This document shows positions 59,721 to 64,000 of a stretch of 64,000 bases of DNA, in pieces. The stretch is from Proteles cristata cristata (lineage: Eukaryota > Chordata > Mammalia > Carnivora > Hyaenidae), in NCBI GenBank assembly GCA_017311185.1, contig JAESUZ010001269.1, forward strand, positions 248,001 to 312,000. The letters run 5' to 3'. A program made the translations under genes and the position numbers. Positions within the stretch are counted from its first letter, which is position 1; the number at the start of each line of letters is the position of its first letter. The notes beneath the pieces are model-generated. The model had not been told where the DNA came from. It searched no databases and saw nothing but the letters and a program-made list of their open reading frames with translations.

Positions 59721-60080
59721 GGGATGGTTAATTTTGTGTCAACTTGACTGGACTAAGGGATGCCCAAACAGCTGATAAGACATGATTTCTGGAGTGTGTC
59801 TGTGGTGGGTCTCCAGGAGAAACTCGCATCTTAACCAGTAGACTGAGTAAAGAAGATCTGCCCTCACCAATGTGAGTGGGCATCATTCAACTTATTGAGG
59901 GCTCAAACGGAATGAAAACAATAATAATAAAGGTAGAGGAATGGTGAATTCTGTCTTGCTCATCCAGAGCTTGAAAGTCTACCTCCTGCCCTTGGACATC
60001 ACATAATTGTTTTAGTTTCCGAGTCTGATCATTCAAATATCCCTACTATATCTCAGTTTGGTTCTGATGCTTGCTGTGTT
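59721..60080 (+). mobile_element. ERV-L 3' LTR-like sequence
   Basis: GATGGTTAATTTTGTGTCAA and GACTGAGTAAAGAAGATCTG repeat the 5' LTR in the same orientation. The right end is hard to place because the usual LTR end is not clear. Confidence 0.7.
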
Positions 60081-60512
60081 TCTTGAAACCGTGTGGGCTT
60101 TTTGGTTTTGGGTTGTTTTTTTGTTTTGTTTTGTTTTGCCTTTTACTATGCCTTAAAGTTTTCTTTATAGGTGGACATGTACTGGGTAAAAGAAAATGCT
60201 CTAAATAGGCCTCTAGTAATGTGGTGGAAAGATGTGGGATTTGTGGGGAGGCGGGCGGGCAGGAAGAATTCTATCATGCTATGTTACATCTTGGTCTTTT
60301 AGTGAGCCTGTGCCCCTGGACTGTGAACTTCACAAGTGCTTTTCATCCCCTTTCTAGATGGCTAGAGTGGGCTTAAGTTGGGTATTTTCTTCTCTCCAGA
60401 TTGGCTAGGCTCTGCAAAAAAAAAAAACCAACCAGTTTAGGCTCTGGTAAAATAATTTCTCTTGAGGAAAGGCCTTGTTTAGTAGAAAGCTCTGGCATAT
60501 TTTTAAAAGATT

Positions 60513-60729
60513 TTTTGGTAAGTTTATTCATTTTGGGAGAGAGAGAAAAAGCATGGGTGGAGGAGGGGCAGAGGGCAAGGGAGAGAGGGAAAGAGGGAGA
60601 GTCCCAAGCAGTCTTGACACTGTCAGCATAGAGTTTGTGGGCCTCGAATCCACACACTGAACAGCGAGATCATGAGAATGATCTGAGCCAAAGTCAGCCA
60701 TTTAACTGGCTGAGCCATTCAGGCGCCCC
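60513..60729 (-). mobile_element. Carnivore SINE
   Basis: Antisense; ends GCTGAGCCATTCAGGCGCCCC. Confidence 0.88.
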
Positions 60730-61218
60730 AGCTCTGGAGTATTTTTAATTGGGTATCTTTTCCCTCCCCCTCCTGGCAGCAAGGGGGCATTTTTCTCCAA
60801 TTCACTTTGAGAACCTGGTCAAGCTCCTGGAGGTGAATCTCACGAGTGTGTGCAGAACCTCACCCCCCTTCCTTCCACCCCCATCACAGGTACTTGGAAT
60901 TTTTAACTCTCAGTCTTGTCCACACTGAGCTTCCAGAAACTTATCATAATGCAGGTATTCCTGCCCCAGTACTGGTTGCTGTAGAGAGAGGGATCTGCTC
61001 AGGCAAATTGTGATTCTCTGTATTTATCTGTTTCTCTAATTTCAGGACCATCGGCTTGCCCTGTGACCTCACTTCCCTGACAGATCTAAGAAGAGCTGTT
61101 GATTTTTCAGTTTGTTCAGCTTTTTACTTGTTAGGATGGAGTGACAACCTCCAAGCCCCTACACAACAGACAAGAAACCTAACATCTTTGCTTGTATTTA
61201 ATGCTCATTTCTTTGGGT

Positions 61219-61418
61219 AAATGTTTCATTTATTTATTTATTTATTTATTTTTGAGAGAGTGCTAGCAGGAGAGGGGCAGAAAGAGCAGGGGACGGAGGA
61301 TCCAAAACAGGCTCTGTCCTGACAGGCTAACGGCATCGCGCCTGATGTGGGACCTGAACTGTGAGATCAGGACCTGAGCTGAACTCAGACGTTCAACCAA
61401 CTGAGTCACCCAGATGCC
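61219..61418 (-). mobile_element. Carnivore SINE, diverged
   Basis: Antisense; begins with TTTA repeats. Confidence 0.85.
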
Positions 61419-62059
61419 TATTTTTTAAAATAAGCCCCTAATGCTTATTTTTTAAAAATTTGGACAGGATTCCTGGGGTTACCCCTGTGCCTGCATAGCT
61501 TAGTGCTGACTTGTTAAGAGGTGGTGGTCAAAGGCCTTTACAATGTATGTCTTCTAGCCTCTGTTGGTTGATCTGTAGGTAGATTGGGGTGTGCATTCAA
61601 AACTCTGGCACATTTCAAGTCTCCTTTGGTTGTTATTTGCTGCATCTCCCCTACACATGTACATAGTTTCCCAGTTGGCAAGGGATGTTGGGAAAGCTAA
61701 AGCTTCTCTGGCCTTTCCTTGGCTCTCTCATTTCCAGGTTCTTCCTGTTAAGATTTCTGACTGGCTTCTAACTCCTACAAACCAGGACAGCAACTTTAGA
61801 CTACCAAGTACGCAGGCTTTCCCCTCCTTGCATTTCTTCTGAGTTTGCCACTTTTGTGGGGGTTTGTCCCTTGCTCCAAATGGAGTCCAAAACGTCTGCC
61901 ACAAAGCTGCTGTTTCCTTGGCTAGCCCCTGCTGATCAAACTGCTGTTCTGGTCTGAGCTGGGGCTGTGGGTGGATGGGAGGAGCCTCAGGCTAAAAGAC
62001 CAAGAAGGCTCACTCTTTACCCAAAGCTCTAGCAGTTTTTCAAGAATGCTTTACAATTC

Positions 62060-64000
62060 GTTGTGTGCTTATTTATTGCCAGTGCCCTCAAATAGTTATT
62101 TTTGGAACAGCTTCCTCAATTTATATGTGAGTATGTGTGTGTAGATTCACAGATCTCTTCACAAACGCATAGCCAGAAGTCTATACCTCTGTTTACATTT
62201 TGATGTACATTTTGATGTGGTTTTAACTTACTCTGCAGTTCATTTTTTTTGTGTTTATATATAAATGTGTGTAACTATAAGCAATAGTATTTTTATGTCC
62301 TAAAAATGCAAGGTATTTTTTCCTTAATATTGTTGTTTTTAACTTTATTTATAAAGTCTAATCCTTTTAAAGATGACAGAATTCCATCAAATTAATATAC
62401 AAAATATTCCCTTCACTAATTGATAAACATTTAGGTTGTTCCCAATTTTTTTACAATTACAGACAGTGCCAGAGTAAACATCCTTCTACAGGTTTCCTTT
62501 TGGTTTTACTAGGTCTTATCAAATTATTTTCCAAATTTCATATCATTCCTTTCATCTATGAATGAGCAGAACTGTTTTTCCACAATCTGGCAAATCCTAG
62601 ATATTTTCATGTTAAAAAATGTTTTACATAGGATGGGTGAAAACTTGATTTTAAAGGTGTGCATAGTTTTAAGATGCATAACACTAACATTCTGGCAAAT
62701 TATCCTTCAGAGATTTTGTATCAAATTGCTCTCATCAATCCTACATGTTATCATTTTTTTAATGTTGACAATCTGATAGAAACTTGGTATCCCTGCTGTT
62801 TTATATTTCCCCATTATTACTATGATTGAAACGTTTTTGTGTGATTATTGGCCATTTGTTTTATCTAATGTTTGGTGTAAAGTAAACATATATTTTAGCT
62901 CTTACATGTAGGACAATGGTCTATATTGTTACTGTTTGTGTATGTTATGAAAGTGGGTTTTTCTCTTTTTTTCTTTTGGCATGTGAATACCATTGTTCCA
63001 ATTGTTCCAATATCATGTGTTGAAAAGACTATTCTTTCCACATTGAATTGCCTTAGCACCTTTGTCAAAAATTAACTGACCATACTTATACAGGTCTATT
63101 TCTTTTCTTTTCTTTTTTAAATAGAGACAGAGTGCAAAAGGGGGAGGGGCAGAGACACTGAATCTGAAGCAGACTCCAGGCTCTGAGATGTTAGCACAGA
63201 GCCTGATGTGGAGCTCGAACTCACAAACAGTGAGATTCTGACCTGAGCCAAAATTGGATGCCTAACTGACAGAGCCACCCAGGCGCCCCTCTACAGTTCT
63301 ATTTCTGGACTCTGTACTGTATTCCAGTGACTCTGACCTCTGTCCCTTCACCCTTACTAAAACTCTCTTGATTATTGTTGTTTTCATAATAAATCTTAAA
63401 TCAGGTAGTATGACTCCTCCAATTGTATTAGTCTTCAAAATTGTTTCAGCTATTCTAATTTCTTTGCATTTCTATATAAATTTTAGAGTCAGTTTGTCTA
63501 TATTTACAAAAATTCCTGCTGAGATCTTGATTGTTAATGTGTTAAATCCATACCTCAATTTCTGTAGAAGTGCCAACTTTATTAGATATCTCCCTATCTG
63601 TGAATACATCACATCTCCATTTATGCAGGTCATTTCTGATTTCTTAGATCATAGTTTGTAGTTTTTAGCATACAGATACTATACATGTTTTGTTAGACTT
63701 ATACCTAAGTGTTTCGTTTGGGAGCAGGGGCTATTATAAATAATATTTCTAAAAATTTCATCAAGTTGTGAATAGCTAATATATAGAAATATGACTGGGT
63801 TTTGTGGTTGACCTTATATCCTGTGATTTTGCTAAGCTCACACTCACTAGTTCCAGGGGTTTTGTAGATTTCTTGGAATTTTCGGCAGAAACAGCTGCAT
63901 TGTCACAAATAAGGATCATTTTATTTAAGTTGTATGTCCTTTTCTTTCCTACTGTGCTGGCTAGGACTTCCAGTACTATGTTGAATAAGCATAGTGAGAA
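62060..64000 (-). mobile_element. L1M-type LINE-1, antisense 3' part
   Basis: Reverse of ORF2 and 3' region: AACATTTAGGTTGTTCCCAA, TAGTATGACTCCTCCAATTG, CTAGGACTTCCAGTACTATG. Runs off the right edge. The 62.06-62.40 kb part is less certain. No intact ORF. Confidence 0.75.
63105..63289 (-). mobile_element. Carnivore SINE inside antisense L1
   Basis: Antisense, ends GAGCCACCCAGGCGCCCC; flanked by L1 on both sides (CTATTTCT / CTATTTCTGG). Confidence 0.9.

Larger units (their letters stand above)
60080..62060. other. Spacer between ERV-L relic and L1
   Basis: Two antisense SINEs (60513-60729, 61219-61418) and otherwise unassigned single-copy-looking sequence; no exon found although upstream TTC23L exons could lie here. 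Confidence 0.55.

Overview
The window is mammalian nuclear DNA from a carnivore, most likely a felid. The main reason is the density of tRNA-derived carnivore SINEs. I count over 40 copies, each with a tRNA-like head, a CT-rich or GA-rich stretch and an A-rich tail, and their sequence looks like the cat SINEC_Fc type. Old mammalian repeats (MIR, L2, MLT1, ERV-L, MER20, L1M) fill most of the rest. Genes are split into short exons with GT/AG borders, so most long open frames here are chance or repeat-derived.

Layout. Positions 1-13165 (minus strand) hold the first six coding exons of DNAJC21, which runs off the left edge; its CpG-island promoter is at about 12.7-13.6 kb. Positions 16628-27138 (minus) hold all ten coding exons of BRIX1 (353 codons). 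Positions about 27.25-33.7 kb (plus) hold RAD1, with one untranslated exon and five coding exons (281 codons). BRIX1 and RAD1 diverge from one shared CpG-island promoter. From 33.7 to 53.9 kb I see no confirmed exon. Two exons at 53919-54068 and 54416-54543 (minus) match TTC23L, a tetratricopeptide-repeat protein. The order DNAJC21-BRIX1-RAD1-TTC23L is the known mammalian order (human 5p13), shown here in reverse. The right end (55-64 kb) is almost all repeats: an old L1 interrupted by an RPL35A retrocopy, nested SINEs, an ERV-L provirus relic with two LTR-like ends, and the antisense 3' part of another L1.

Function. DNAJC21 (J-protein, Jjj1 homologue) and BRIX1 (Brx1 homologue) both serve 60S ribosomal subunit assembly. 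RAD1 is one ring subunit of the 9-1-1 DNA-damage clamp. Exon borders were set by splice sites plus reading-frame continuity, and the summed lengths of BRIX1 and RAD1 agree with the known proteins (RAD1 one residue shorter than human).

I found no new gene system. The points worth a second look are local: a 22-bp tandem GC-box array in the DNAJC21 promoter, a YY1-type motif on the BRIX1 start codon, an upstream ORF overlapping the RAD1 start, two strong G-quadruplex motifs, a TA-flanked inverted-repeat element, the ERV-L relic with integrase and dUTPase-like parts, and several dated nested insertions.
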